From: Streptomyces rimosus
GTDB taxonomy: Bacteria; Actinomycetota; Actinomycetes; Streptomycetales; Streptomycetaceae
NCBI RefSeq assembly: GCF_008704655.1
Contig: NZ_CP023688.1
Location: 6,253,501-6,317,500, forward strand
DNA length: 64,000 nt
Reading direction: 5' to 3'
The position numbers were made by a program, and so were the translations under genes. This document shows, in pieces, positions 27,329-36,238 of this stretch (within the stretch, counting starts at the first letter, position 1; each line of letters begins with the position of its first letter). Below the pieces are notes generated by a model. That model had not been told where the DNA came from. It made no database searches and saw only the letters and a program-made list of their open reading frames with translations.

Positions 27329-28624
27329 ATGACGCAACAATCACTCTCCGCAACCACCCCTGGCGGGCCTGTCGCCGCCTCCGACGCTGATTCCGGCCTC
27401 TGGCCCGGCCTCGACTCCGATCTCGATGCCGGTCAGCGGTCCGGCCTCGTTCCGGACCCGGCCGCTGGCCGTGACGCCGGGGTCGACCCGGACTTCGGCT
27501 CAGGGATCGTTCCCGGTCCGCTGCCGGACCGTCCGTCTCGCCGCCGAGCGATGCGTATGACGGTACGAGGCAGGTCGGCCCGGCGCGCGGAGACCGCGGC
27601 GGCGGTACGTGCACGGGCCGAGGCGCTGTTCCGAGGACCACCGGAGCCGGATCGCCGGGCGGGCCCGCCGGATCGTCGGGTGAACCCACCGGATCGTCGG
27701 GTGGACCCATCGGATCGTGAGGTGGGTCCATCGGATCGCCCGACGGGACCAGAGGCCGCAGGGGACGACGATCCGGCAGTGGACCCGCCCCAGGAGCGCC
27801 CGCCGGACGCACGCCCTGCCCACCCCGGGCCTATCGCCCGCCTGTGCCTCGCCGTTCGGGAACGGCTGCCGCTGTGGGTGCAGATGAGATGCGCGATCGA
27901 CCCGAGGGCGCTGGCCGCCTTGGTCGTGGTGTTCCTGGTGGCGGTGGTTCTCGCGGTTCACCACTTCTGGGCGGCCCGGCCCCAGCCCGTACGGGCCCCG
28001 GCCGCCACACAGGCCACACCGGCGCCGGCCCCGGCTCCGGCGCCGCGGCCCCAGGTGACGGCGTCGGCCGGTGTGCCGGCGGCCGCCACGGGGCGCCTCC
28101 TCGTGGTCGACGTCGTCGGAAAGGTGCACCGGCCCGGTATCCACCGGCTGCCACCCGGGGCCCGGGTCGCCGATGCGCTGCGGGAGGCGGGTGGTGTGCT
28201 GGACGGCGCGAACCTCCGCGGACTGAACCGGGCGCGGCTGCTGGTCGACGGCGAGCAGATCGGCGTGGACGCGCCGGGGGCGGGGCCGGGCGCGGTGGGT
28301 CAAGGCGCGGGCCTGGGAGGGGTGCCTGGCGCCGGGTCTGGCTCGTCGGCGTCCGGAGCCGGGGCGGCCAGCGGCGTATCGTCCGGCAGCGCCGGGGCCT
28401 CCGTCGGTACGGGCGGTACGGGCGCCGGAGCCACCCCCGTGAGCCTCAACTCCGCGACCGTGGAACAGCTCGACGCCCTTCCTGGAGTCGGCCCCGTCCT
28501 GGCCCGGCACATCATCGAATACCGCACCGCACACGGTGGATTCACCTCCGTGGAACAGCTCCGTGACGTGAACGGCATCGGCGACCGACGCTTCGCCGAC
28601 CTGCGCCCTCTGGTCCAGCCATGA
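27329..28624 (+). CDS. comEA: ComEA-like DNA-binding protein
   Basis: ComEA binds double-stranded DNA outside the membrane for uptake through ComEC. The 431 residues show a long N-terminal cytoplasmic region with a sevenfold-spaced PPDRRV repeat (about 112-140), a transmembrane helix (about 193-213) and an SLBB/soluble-ligand-binding domain (about 257-312, VVDVVGKVHRPGIHRLPPG). A Gly/Ser/Ala linker and a C-terminal helix-hairpin-helix domain (NSATVEQLDALPGVGPVLA) follow. ATG 27329 is preferred: TAACGT (27315-27320) lies 8 nt upstream. The stop overlaps the comEC start (ATGA). The N-terminal extension is much longer than in Bacillus. Confidence 0.9.
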   Translation: MTQQSLSATTPGGPVAASDADSGLWPGLDSDLDAGQRSGLVPDPAAGRDAGVDPDFGSGIVPGPLPDRPSRRRAMRMTVRGRSARRAETAAAVRARAEALFRGPPEPDRRAGPPDRRVNPPDRRVDPSDREVGPSDRPTGPEAAGDDDPAVDPPQERPPDARPAHPGPIARLCLAVRERLPLWVQMRCAIDPRALAALVVVFLVAVVLAVHHFWAARPQPVRAPAATQATPAPAPAPAPRPQVTASAGVPAAATGRLLVVDVVGKVHRPGIHRLPPGARVADALREAGGVLDGANLRGLNRARLLVDGEQIGVDAPGAGPGAVGQGAGLGGVPGAGSGSSASGAGAASGVSSGSAGASVGTGGTGAGATPVSLNSATVEQLDALPGVGPVLARHIIEYRTAHGGFTSVEQLRDVNGIGDRRFADLRPLVQP

Positions 28625-31371
28625 CAACCGACCGTGCCACGCTGCACCCACCGCCACCCGCCCCCGAAGCCGCCACCGACGGCCCGGTCCATCCCGACCA
28701 CCCAGTTCACGCCGACCCCTCAGACCGCGCCGACCACCCCGCTCACGCCGGCTCGGACTACCCCGACCATGCTGGCTCGGACCACCCCGACCGCACCCCC
28801 ATCCACGCCACCGCGTCCTCCCCCTACGGTGCCGCCGACCCTCGGCAGGACGAAGGTGTCGATCTTCGCCTGGTCGGGCCCGCGCTCGCGGCCTGGGGTG
28901 CGGCGGCGCTGGCCCTGGGGTGGTCCGGCGGTGCGGTGGCAGCGGTCTGTGTGGTGGCGGTGGTGGTGGCGGGGCTCGTGGTGCTCGGTGCGGTCCGTCG
29001 GCCGGACCGGCGGGTCGCCGGAGCGTTGGTCGCCCTCGCCGCGATCTTGCTGAGCGCGGTCGCAGGAGCCGCTTCCGCCGCACTGCACGCGGCTGACACA
29101 CGGCGCGGACCGCTGCCCGAGCTGGCACGCCGGGACGCCCCGGTCACGGCCGAGGTGGAAGTGACCGGCGACCCGCGGCTGACCCGCCCACGGGTGCGCG
29201 GCGCTCAACAGGCGCCTCCGTCGGTCGTGTTCACCGCTGACGCACTTCGTGTCAGTGCGGCGGACGGCGCGGTCACCACCACCCGCACTCCCGTCCTGGT
29301 CGTCGTGCAACGTACGAAACAGCTCTCCACCTGGCAGCATCTGCTGCCGTCGACCCGCATCCGTATCGCGGCCCGCGCCGGTACACCTCTCCAATCGACC
29401 GACGGCATTGCCGCCGTCCTGAGGGTGACCGCGGGCCCCGGCCCCCAAGTGGTGCGCGCGCCCGACGCCTTGCAGCGCTTCGCCGGTGATCTACGGGCCG
29501 GCCTCCGCGCGGCCACCGACGATCTGAGCCCCGACGCCCGCGCGCTGCTCCCGGGCCTGGTGGTCGGCGACACCTCGCGCGTCCCGCCCGACCTCGACGA
29601 TGCCTTTCGCGCCACCGACCTGACCCATTTGCTCGCCGTCTCCGGAAGCAATCTGACCATCCTGCTCGTCCTGCTCATCGGCCCGCCCCACCTCTCCGTA
29701 CGGGCCGAACGCCGTGGCCTGGCGCCGCTCCTGGGCCTCTCGCTGCGCACGACCGCCCTCGTCGGCGGCTCGGTCGCGCTCGCCTTCGTGATCGTCTGCC
29801 GACCCGACCCCAGCGTGCTGCGGGCCGCCGCCTGTGGCCTGATCACGCTGCTCGCGATCGGTACGGGACGCCGCCGTTCCCTCGTCCCCGCCCTCGCCGC
29901 CGCGGTTCTGGTGCTGGTGCTCTACGACCCCTGGCTCGCCCGGAGTTACGGCTTCCTGCTCTCTGTACTGGCCACCGGCGCGCTGCTCCTCCTCGCCCCT
30001 CGCTGGAGCGCCGCCCTGCAACGTCGCCGGGTGCCGCCGCGCCTCGCCGAGCTGATCGCCGCGGCAGCCGCGGCGCAGGCGGTCTGTGCGCCCGTCATCG
30101 TGGTGCTCGCCGCCCGCGTCGGCCTCGTCGCCGTGCCCTGCAACCTGCTGGCCGAACTGGCCGTCGCCCCGGCCACCGTGCTGGGTTTCGCGGCGCTCGC
30201 CACCGCTCCGTTGGTTCCGCCCCTGGCTAAGGCGCTGGCCTGGTGTGCCGGCTGGCCGACCGAGTGGATCGCCGGTGTCGCCCGTACGGGAGCGGCGCTG
30301 CCCGGCGCGGAGTTGGGCTGGCCGGGCGGCTGGGGCGGTGCGCTGCTGCTCGTGGCCGTCACGGTCGCAGGCGTACTGGTGGGGCGCCGGCTGCTGCGCC
30401 GACCCTGGCTGTGCGTCCTCGGCGTATTGACCCTGCTGGTCGCGGTGCTGCGCCCGGCGCCGCTCACCCGCGTCCTCATCGGCTGGCCGCCGCCGGGGTG
30501 GCGCGCCGTGGCCTGTGACGTGGGGCAGGGCGACGGCCTGGTCTTCAGCGCAGGGGAGGGGACCGCCCTGGTCGTGGACACCGGCCCGGAGCCGGCCGCC
30601 ATCGATCACTGCCTGACCGACCTGGGAGTACGCCGCATCGCGCTCATCGTTCTCACGCATTTCCATGCCGATCACGTCAGCGGGCTGCCCGGCGCCCTGC
30701 GCGGGCGCTCGGTCGGCGCCATCGAGACCACGACCCTGCCCGAACCACCCGGCCAGGCCGCCTTCGTACGCCATACGGCAGCGGCCGCCGGAGTGCCGGT
30801 GATCGCTGCCGCGCCCGGGGAGCGGCGCAGCGCGGGGCCGCTGAGCTGGCAGGTTCTGTGGCCGCCCGTCACCGACCCCGGCGATCCCGCCTTCTCCCGC
30901 GCCTCCTTCCGCGCGGTCGAGGGCCCGAACGACGCCAGTGTCACGCTGCTGCTGCGCACCGCGGGCCTGACGTTCCTCCTGCTGGGCGACCTCGAACCGG
31001 TGGCCCAACAAGCTCTGTCGGCCGCGCATCCGGAGCTGACCGCCGTGGATGTGCTCAAGGTCGCCCACCACGGTTCCGGGTACCAGGATCCGTGGCTGAT
31101 ACGCCGTCTGGCGCCGCGCGTCGCCCTGATCAGCTGTGGTGCGGGCAATCCGTACGGCCATCCGGCGCCGCGCACCGTCCAGGCGCTGCGTTTCCAGGGC
31201 GCGAGGGTGCTGCGTACGGACACCGACGGTGCCGTCGCGGTCCTGGGCGGCCGGGACCGGCTCACCACCACCGTCAGGAATGGCAGGCGGAGCCGGGGGC
31301 GGCCGACTGGTCGGCGCAGGGCACGTGCCGGTACTTGCGCAGGATGTTCTTCGCCGTGTCGGAGTCCATGA
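28621..31371 (+). CDS. comEC: ComEC/Rec2 DNA-uptake channel protein
   Basis: The 916 residues comprise a hydrophilic His/Asp-rich N-terminus and an N-terminal OB-type (DUF4131-like) region. The competence membrane domain (about 300-590) contains LTHLLAVSGSNLTIL, and the metallo-beta-lactamase domain (about 630-890) contains LTHFHADHVSGLPG near residue 678 and VLKVAHHGSGYQ. ComEC forms the inner-membrane pore for single-stranded DNA; natural competence is not established in most streptomycetes. Translationally coupled to comEA. The last 98 bp, encoding an Arg-rich tail after the lactamase domain, overlap the end of the opposite-strand gene. Confidence 0.93.
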   Translation: MTTDRATLHPPPPAPEAATDGPVHPDHPVHADPSDRADHPAHAGSDYPDHAGSDHPDRTPIHATASSPYGAADPRQDEGVDLRLVGPALAAWGAAALALGWSGGAVAAVCVVAVVVAGLVVLGAVRRPDRRVAGALVALAAILLSAVAGAASAALHAADTRRGPLPELARRDAPVTAEVEVTGDPRLTRPRVRGAQQAPPSVVFTADALRVSAADGAVTTTRTPVLVVVQRTKQLSTWQHLLPSTRIRIAARAGTPLQSTDGIAAVLRVTAGPGPQVVRAPDALQRFAGDLRAGLRAATDDLSPDARALLPGLVVGDTSRVPPDLDDAFRATDLTHLLAVSGSNLTILLVLLIGPPHLSVRAERRGLAPLLGLSLRTTALVGGSVALAFVIVCRPDPSVLRAAACGLITLLAIGTGRRRSLVPALAAAVLVLVLYDPWLARSYGFLLSVLATGALLLLAPRWSAALQRRRVPPRLAELIAAAAAAQAVCAPVIVVLAARVGLVAVPCNLLAELAVAPATVLGFAALATAPLVPPLAKALAWCAGWPTEWIAGVARTGAALPGAELGWPGGWGGALLLVAVTVAGVLVGRRLLRRPWLCVLGVLTLLVAVLRPAPLTRVLIGWPPPGWRAVACDVGQGDGLVFSAGEGTALVVDTGPEPAAIDHCLTDLGVRRIALIVLTHFHADHVSGLPGALRGRSVGAIETTTLPEPPGQAAFVRHTAAAAGVPVIAAAPGERRSAGPLSWQVLWPPVTDPGDPAFSRASFRAVEGPNDASVTLLLRTAGLTFLLLGDLEPVAQQALSAAHPELTAVDVLKVAHHGSGYQDPWLIRRLAPRVALISCGAGNPYGHPAPRTVQALRFQGARVLRTDTDGAVAVLGGRDRLTTTVRNGRRSRGRPTGRRRARAGTCAGCSSPCRSP

Positions 31372-32791
31372 ACGCGCGGAACTTGGCGGCGAGCGAGCCG
31401 TCCTCGGGCTGCCCGTACGTGTAGAGGTACTCCACCGTCCAGAAGGGATAGTTACGTTGTCCACCCCACTCGATGTCGGGCTCGCGCCCGTTCAGCCGGA
31501 TGCCGACCACCCGCGGGTGCTTGGCCGCCGCGTACACCTCCGCGTATCCGATGCCTCCCGGCACGCGGCCCACCGCGTCCAGCAGGCTGCCGGTGCTGTT
31601 CACCTCGCAGCGCGTGACGCGTGCCGTCGCGTCCCGGTCCTTGCCGCTGCAGTCGTACGACGACACCGTGCCCGGCTCCGACCCGCGCAGCACGGTCGTC
31701 TCGAACGCCCGTCGGGTGCCCGAGGCGGCGTCCCGCCCGACGATGCCGACCGGCAGGTCGTTGCCGCCGAGCTGCTTCCAGTTGGTGTACCGGCCGTCGT
31801 AGATGCCGCGCAGTTGCTCGGTGGTGAGGTTGTCGACGCCGGTCCGCTCGTTCACGACCAGGGCGAGCAGGATGACGCCGACGCGACGGCCCTCCAGCCT
31901 GCGGTAGATGGAGGGCGCGGCCACGTCCGACACGGCGAGGAAGGCCGGTCCGCCGCCCGGCGCGGATGTGCCCGCCTTGCTCAGCCGCCCCAGCCCGGAC
32001 AGGCTGCCGCTCTCCGCCACATCGATCCGCGCGCCCCGGCAGCGCGCCTCGTACTGATCGGCGATCTCCCGCATCGGCGGCGCGAAGGCCGTGGAGCCGT
32101 CGACGGTCAGCCGCCCGGTGGCGCACTCCGCGTTCACCACGACCGTCTGCCTGTTGAGCAGCAGTCCGCTGAGCAGGCCGACGAGGATGATGCACACGCC
32201 TCCCAGGGCGAGGCTCAGTTTGCGCGGGCCCCAGCGCTGAGTGTTGCGGCGGATCCGCCCGCCGCTGATGAACCCGCCGACGACGACCTCGCTCGGGCGG
32301 CTCCCGTCACCGCCCCCACTCCCTTCGTCCGCCGACAGCAGCACCAGCAGCTTGAAGTGATTGCGCTTGTTCAGCGGCACTTTGGGGACGACGAGACGGC
32401 CGCCGCTGTGCCGCAGGCCGCCGCCGTTGCGGGTCAGCATGCCCACCAGGTCCGGCGGATTGGCGTCCGGCACCTCCACCCCGATGACCGTGCGACCGGT
32501 GAACTCGACCGTCAGCGGCTCCTGGTAGTCCTGCCGCACGATGTCCTTGCCGCCGTCGTTCTCGAAGCGCAGCAGCGCCAGCGTGGCATCGGTGATCTCC
32601 TGGTCCCGCCGGAGCAGCCGCAACTGTACGAGGCTGTGCGCGTCCCGCGGGTTCATGCCGATCGCGGTGTCCATCTGGACGCGATAGCCGATGCGCTTGC
32701 GGCCCGGCAGGAACCGCTCCACGGCCCAGAGCACGGCGGTGACGACGAGCCCGGCCGCGGCGAGGAGCGTCTCGGTGTCCGGCAGGGTCAC
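31274..32791 (-). CDS. Membrane-tethered PstS-like substrate-binding protein
   Basis: A 505-residue protein with unusual architecture. A first transmembrane segment (about 8-25) and a cytoplasmic-looking domain of about 160 residues are followed by a second transmembrane helix (about 191-213). A C-terminal periplasmic-binding domain of the phosphate/PstS type comes last (GRLTVDGSTAFAPPM, NLTTEQLRGIYDGRYTNW, GRDAASGTRRAFE, PGGIGYAEVYAA). No transporter genes lie nearby, so it may be a receptor or capture protein rather than an ABC component. Its 3' end is antisense to comEC. The stop follows SACHS. Confidence 0.82.
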   Translation of the reverse strand: MTLPDTETLLAAAGLVVTAVLWAVERFLPGRKRIGYRVQMDTAIGMNPRDAHSLVQLRLLRRDQEITDATLALLRFENDGGKDIVRQDYQEPLTVEFTGRTVIGVEVPDANPPDLVGMLTRNGGGLRHSGGRLVVPKVPLNKRNHFKLLVLLSADEGSGGGDGSRPSEVVVGGFISGGRIRRNTQRWGPRKLSLALGGVCIILVGLLSGLLLNRQTVVVNAECATGRLTVDGSTAFAPPMREIADQYEARCRGARIDVAESGSLSGLGRLSKAGTSAPGGGPAFLAVSDVAAPSIYRRLEGRRVGVILLALVVNERTGVDNLTTEQLRGIYDGRYTNWKQLGGNDLPVGIVGRDAASGTRRAFETTVLRGSEPGTVSSYDCSGKDRDATARVTRCEVNSTGSLLDAVGRVPGGIGYAEVYAAAKHPRVVGIRLNGREPDIEWGGQRNYPFWTVEYLYTYGQPEDGSLAAKFRAFMDSDTAKNILRKYRHVPCADQSAAPGSACHS

Positions 32792-32972
32792 GACTACCTC
32801 GCACAGCTGATCGGATGGCGGAATGCCTGCAATGTAGGGACGCCCCGGGGTGCCCGGGAGGGCTTCGGCAACCCGTCACCAGAGGTTCATCCACCGTCCC
32901 TGCGGCCGGAGGCCGTGGCAGTCCCGCCGTATCCCGCGACCCCTGGAATCAGGACCTGTAGGCTCCAGAAAT

Positions 32973-33458
32973 ATGAGGATGAGCGAGGGCGTCGAGTGGG
33001 CCCTGCACTGCTGTGTGACCCTGGCCTGGCTCGGCGACGAGCGGCCGGTGTCGACAGCGCGGCTGGCCGCCTCCTTCGAACTGCCCCCGGCCTACCTGAA
33101 CAAGCGCCTCCAGGCGCTGGTACGGGCCGGCGTCCTGTCCTCGACCCCCGGCGCCCGCGGCGGCTTCCGGCTGGCCCGGCCGCCCGAGCGGATCACCCTG
33201 ATGGACGTCGTCGCCGCCATCGAGGGCACCGAAGACGTCTTCCGGTGTACGGAGATCCGCCGCCGGGGCTCCGGCGCCGAGGCGCCCGACCGGGACTTCC
33301 GCCGCCCCTGCGGCATCTCCACCGCGATGCGCAAGGCCGAGCTGGCCTGGCGCCGCGAGCTCGCCGGACAGACCCTCGCCGACATCCTGGCCGGCACCCC
33401 GGGATCGGCTGCGGAACGCACCCGCCGCTGGTTCGCCACCGAGAGGACGAGCACCTGA
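32973..33458 (+). CDS. Rrf2 family transcriptional regulator
   Basis: A 161-residue winged-helix protein of the Rrf2 family. VEWALHCCVTLAWL is the first helix, LAASFELPPAYLNKRLQALVRAGVL the recognition region and GARGGFRLARPPERITLMDVVAAIEG the wing. Only two Cys (FRCTEI and RRPCGIS) remain in the cluster loop, where Fe-S-binding relatives have three, so cluster binding is uncertain. TAGGCT (32959-32964) lies 8 nt before the ATG. The next gene starts inside its stop codon, so it probably regulates its own unit with the acetyltransferase. Confidence 0.88.
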   Translation: MRMSEGVEWALHCCVTLAWLGDERPVSTARLAASFELPPAYLNKRLQALVRAGVLSSTPGARGGFRLARPPERITLMDVVAAIEGTEDVFRCTEIRRRGSGAEAPDRDFRRPCGISTAMRKAELAWRRELAGQTLADILAGTPGSAAERTRRWFATERTST

Positions 33459-34390
33459 TGGACGACCGGCAGCCGCGCTCCGAGTCGGTACCGACGGAAC
33501 CGCACGCGCCCCAGAAGCCCGAGACGCCACAAGCGTCCCCGGCACCGCAGTCCGGGGGCGAGGCGCCGTTCGCCCGGCCCTCGGACGCCGAGCGGATGCG
33601 TACCGAACCGCTCGACCCGGCGCGGACCGACGCCTACCTCCGGCGCCTCGGCGCCACCCGCCCGGCGACGCCCGACGCCGAGGCGCTGCGCGACCTCCAC
33701 CTGCGGCATCTGCGGGCGGTCCCCTTCGAAAACCTCTCCGTGCACCTCGACGAGGACATCGCCCTGGACCCCAAGGCGCTGGTGGACAAGATCGTCGGGG
33801 GCTCGCGCGGCGGCTTCTGCTATGAACTCAACGGCGCCTTCGCCGCCCTGCTCCGCGCCCTCGGCTACCGGGTCGAGCTCCTCGCCGCCCGGGTCTTCGG
33901 CCCGGACGGCCCCGGCATCCCGTACGACCACCTCGCGCTGCGCGTCCACGGCGGAGACGGGCACGACGGGCCGTGGCTCGCCGACATCGGCTTCGGCAGG
34001 AACAGCCATCACCCGCTGCGCCTGGACAGCCGCGAGGAACAGCCCGACCCGGCCGGGGTGTTCCGCATCGAGGAGACCGCCGACGGCGACCTCGACGTCC
34101 TGCGGGACGGCCTGCCGCAGTACCGGCTCGAACAGCGGCCGCGCGCCCTGGCGGACTTCGCGGCGGGCTGCTGGTACCACCGCACCTCGCCGGAGTCGCA
34201 CTTCACCCGGTCCCTGGTCTGCTCCCGGCTGACGGAGTCCGGCCGCGTCACGCTCTCCGGCCGTACGCTCGTGACCACGGCCGCCGACGGCAGCCGCGAG
34301 GAGCGCGAACTGACCGACGCCGAGGTGCTCCCCGCCTACCGAACCCACTTCGGCATCACGCTGGACCGGATACCGGTGCTGCGGGGCTGA
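33458..34390 (+). CDS. Arylamine N-acetyltransferase
   Basis: NAT transfers acetyl from acetyl-CoA to arylamines or hydrazines. The catalytic triad is visible: Cys121 in RGGFCYELN, His in YDHLALRV and Asp in LADIGFG. HLRAVPFENLSVHL is the family signature. The 310 residues include about 46 extra Pro/Glu-rich residues at the N-terminus; an internal ATG at 33596 would give the standard length. The ATG at 33458 overlaps the Rrf2 stop by one base, so it is coupled to that regulator. Confidence 0.93.
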   Translation: MDDRQPRSESVPTEPHAPQKPETPQASPAPQSGGEAPFARPSDAERMRTEPLDPARTDAYLRRLGATRPATPDAEALRDLHLRHLRAVPFENLSVHLDEDIALDPKALVDKIVGGSRGGFCYELNGAFAALLRALGYRVELLAARVFGPDGPGIPYDHLALRVHGGDGHDGPWLADIGFGRNSHHPLRLDSREEQPDPAGVFRIEETADGDLDVLRDGLPQYRLEQRPRALADFAAGCWYHRTSPESHFTRSLVCSRLTESGRVTLSGRTLVTTAADGSREERELTDAEVLPAYRTHFGITLDRIPVLRG

Positions 34391-34498
34391 CGGCGGCCCG
34401 GCCCGCGCGGCATCGCGTACGTGCACGCCGTACCGGCGCCGCGTGCCTGCCCCGTACCTGCCCCCGTACGTCCTGCTCGGCCTTCGTCGGCCCTCGGC

Positions 34499-34744
34499 CT
34501 ACTCGGCTTCCAGCCAGCCCTCGTACTCATCGGCCAGGGCGTCCAGCTTCGCCGGGTCGTGGACGCCCTTCGGGTCCTCGACCACCACCAGCCACTGGGC
34601 GTCCTCGGCGTCGTCCTCGCCCGCCAGGGCGTCCCGTACGAGCTGGGGTTCCTCCATGACGCCGAAGCGCTCGGCCAGTGCCTCGGCGACCTCCTCGGCG
34701 GAGTCGCGGTCGGGCAGCACCAGAACATGTCGTACATCGCTCAC
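34499..34744 (-). CDS. Small acidic conserved protein (81 aa)
   Basis: The product begins VSDVRHVLVLPDRDSAEEVAEALAERFG and continues with EEPQLVRDALAGEDDAEDAQWLVVVEDP and DALADEYEGWLEAE. It looks like an alpha/beta ferredoxin-like or ACT-sized fold, strongly acidic, without Cys clusters. The GTG at 34744 is chosen because upstream sequence lacks coding character; GACAAT lies 6 nt before it on the minus strand. Divergent from holA with a 72-bp gap. Function unknown. Confidence 0.72.
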   Translation of the reverse strand: MSDVRHVLVLPDRDSAEEVAEALAERFGVMEEPQLVRDALAGEDDAEDAQWLVVVEDPKGVHDPAKLDALADEYEGWLEAE

Positions 34745-34816
34745 CCGGACATTGTCCGGCAGCGCGGGGCGAGGGCCGAACGGCGCTGTCAGTGGGGCGT
34801 GGGATGCTGGACCGCG

Positions 34817-35800
34817 ATGGCCAGGAAGACAGCAAACGACGACCCGCTCGCGCCGATCACGATCGCCGTGGGCCAGGAGGACCTGCTCCTGGACCGCGCC
34901 GTGCAGCAGGTGGTGGCGGCGGCCCGCGCCGCCGACGCGGACACCGATGTGCGTGACCTCACGCCCGACCAGGTCCAGCCCGGCACGCTCGCCGAGCTGA
35001 CCAGCCCCTCGCTGTTCGCCGAGCGCAAGGTCGTGGTGGTCCGGAACGCCCAGGACCTGTCCGCGGACTCGGTCAAGGACGTCAAGGCGTACCTCGGCGC
35101 CCCCGTCGAGGAGATCACGCTGGTGCTGCTGCACGCCGGCGGCGCCAAGGGCAAGGGCCTGCTGGACGCCGCCCGCAAGGTCGGCGCGCGGGAGATCGCC
35201 TGCCCCAAGATGACCAAGCCCGCCGACCGCCTGGCGTTCGTGCGCGGCGAGTTCCGTACGGCCGGCCGCTCCGCCACCCCCGAGGCGTGCCAGGCACTGG
35301 TGGACGCGATCGGCAGCGACCTGCGCGAGCTGGCCTCGGCCTGCTCGCAGCTGGTCGCCGACATCGAGGGCACGATCGACGACGCCATCGTCGGCCGCTA
35401 CTACCGCGGCCGGGCCGAGGCGTCCAGCTTCACCGTCGCGGACCGCGCCGTGGAGGGCCGGGCCGCCGAGGCCCTGGAGGCGCTGCGCTGGGCCATGTCG
35501 ACGGGCGTCGCCCCCGTCATGATCACCAGCGCGCTCGCCCAGGGCGTCCGCGCCATCGGCAAGCTGGCCTCCGCCCCGCGCGGCGCCCGCCCCGGCGACC
35601 TCGCCCGCGAGCTGGGCATGCCGCCCTGGAAGATCGACCGGGTGCGGCAGCAGATGCGCGGCTGGTCGGCGGACGGCGTCGCCACGGCGCTGCTCGCGGT
35701 GGCCGAGGCCGACGCGGGGGTCAAGGGCGGCGGCGACGACCCCGAGTACGCGCTCGAAAAGGCCGTCGTCACGATCGCCCGCGCGGCCCGCTCCCGCTGA
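34817..35800 (+). CDS. holA: DNA polymerase III subunit delta
   Basis: HolA opens the beta-clamp within the clamp loader. The 327 residues show the delta pattern: APITIAVGQEDLLLDRAVQQ at the start, LFAERKVVVVRNAQDLS, a central lid region and the C-terminal collar with MITSALAQGVRAIGKL and MPPWKIDRVRQQMRGW. ATG 34817 gives the family start; the open frame upstream lacks coding bias. In streptomycetes holA follows comEC and precedes rpsT on the opposite strand, as here. Confidence 0.95.
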   Translation: MARKTANDDPLAPITIAVGQEDLLLDRAVQQVVAAARAADADTDVRDLTPDQVQPGTLAELTSPSLFAERKVVVVRNAQDLSADSVKDVKAYLGAPVEEITLVLLHAGGAKGKGLLDAARKVGAREIACPKMTKPADRLAFVRGEFRTAGRSATPEACQALVDAIGSDLRELASACSQLVADIEGTIDDAIVGRYYRGRAEASSFTVADRAVEGRAAEALEALRWAMSTGVAPVMITSALAQGVRAIGKLASAPRGARPGDLARELGMPPWKIDRVRQQMRGWSADGVATALLAVAEADAGVKGGGDDPEYALEKAVVTIARAARSR

Positions 35801-36238
35801 TTCGCTCCCGCTGAGGGGTGGGGGAGGGGGAAGCGCAGGTCCCGCGCTGTGAGTGCCGCGTGGGCGGCGCTACGTATGAGCGTTGCCGGGGCCATCGCTG
35901 CTCGGCGGCCTATGGCTCCACGGGGCCCTGCCGGGGCTACCGCCCACCGGGCCTCCCGTCGGGACCGCCGCCTCCCGATCCTGCCGGGGCTACCGCCCAC
36001 CGCCCCTGCCGGGACCACCGCCCACCGGGCCTGACGGGACCACCGCTCGGCGGGCCTTGCCGGGGCTACCGCCCACCGGCCCCTGCCAGGACCACCGCCC
36101 ACCAAGCTCTCCCAGAACCACCCCCGCCCACCGCCCCTACCGAGGCCGCTGTCCGCCGGATCCCGCAGGGGCCACCGCCCACCGCCCTTGCCCGGACCGC
36201 CAGCCCCCGCACCACCCCCGGCCCGGCCCCCCGCCCCC
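35801..36238. repeat. Intergenic ~26-bp imperfect tandem repeats
   Basis: From about 35920 to 36230 about eleven degenerate units run head to tail, each CCGGG(G/A)CTACCGCCCACCGG-like and ending in CCTG. They fill the gap between holA and the convergent membrane-protein gene. Open frames across it just translate the repeat. No gene is supported. Confidence 0.65.

Noticed and set aside
35930..36230. Possible CRISPR-like spaced repeats
   Set aside because: Units are contiguous and degenerate, with no unique spacers of constant length and no cas genes nearby.
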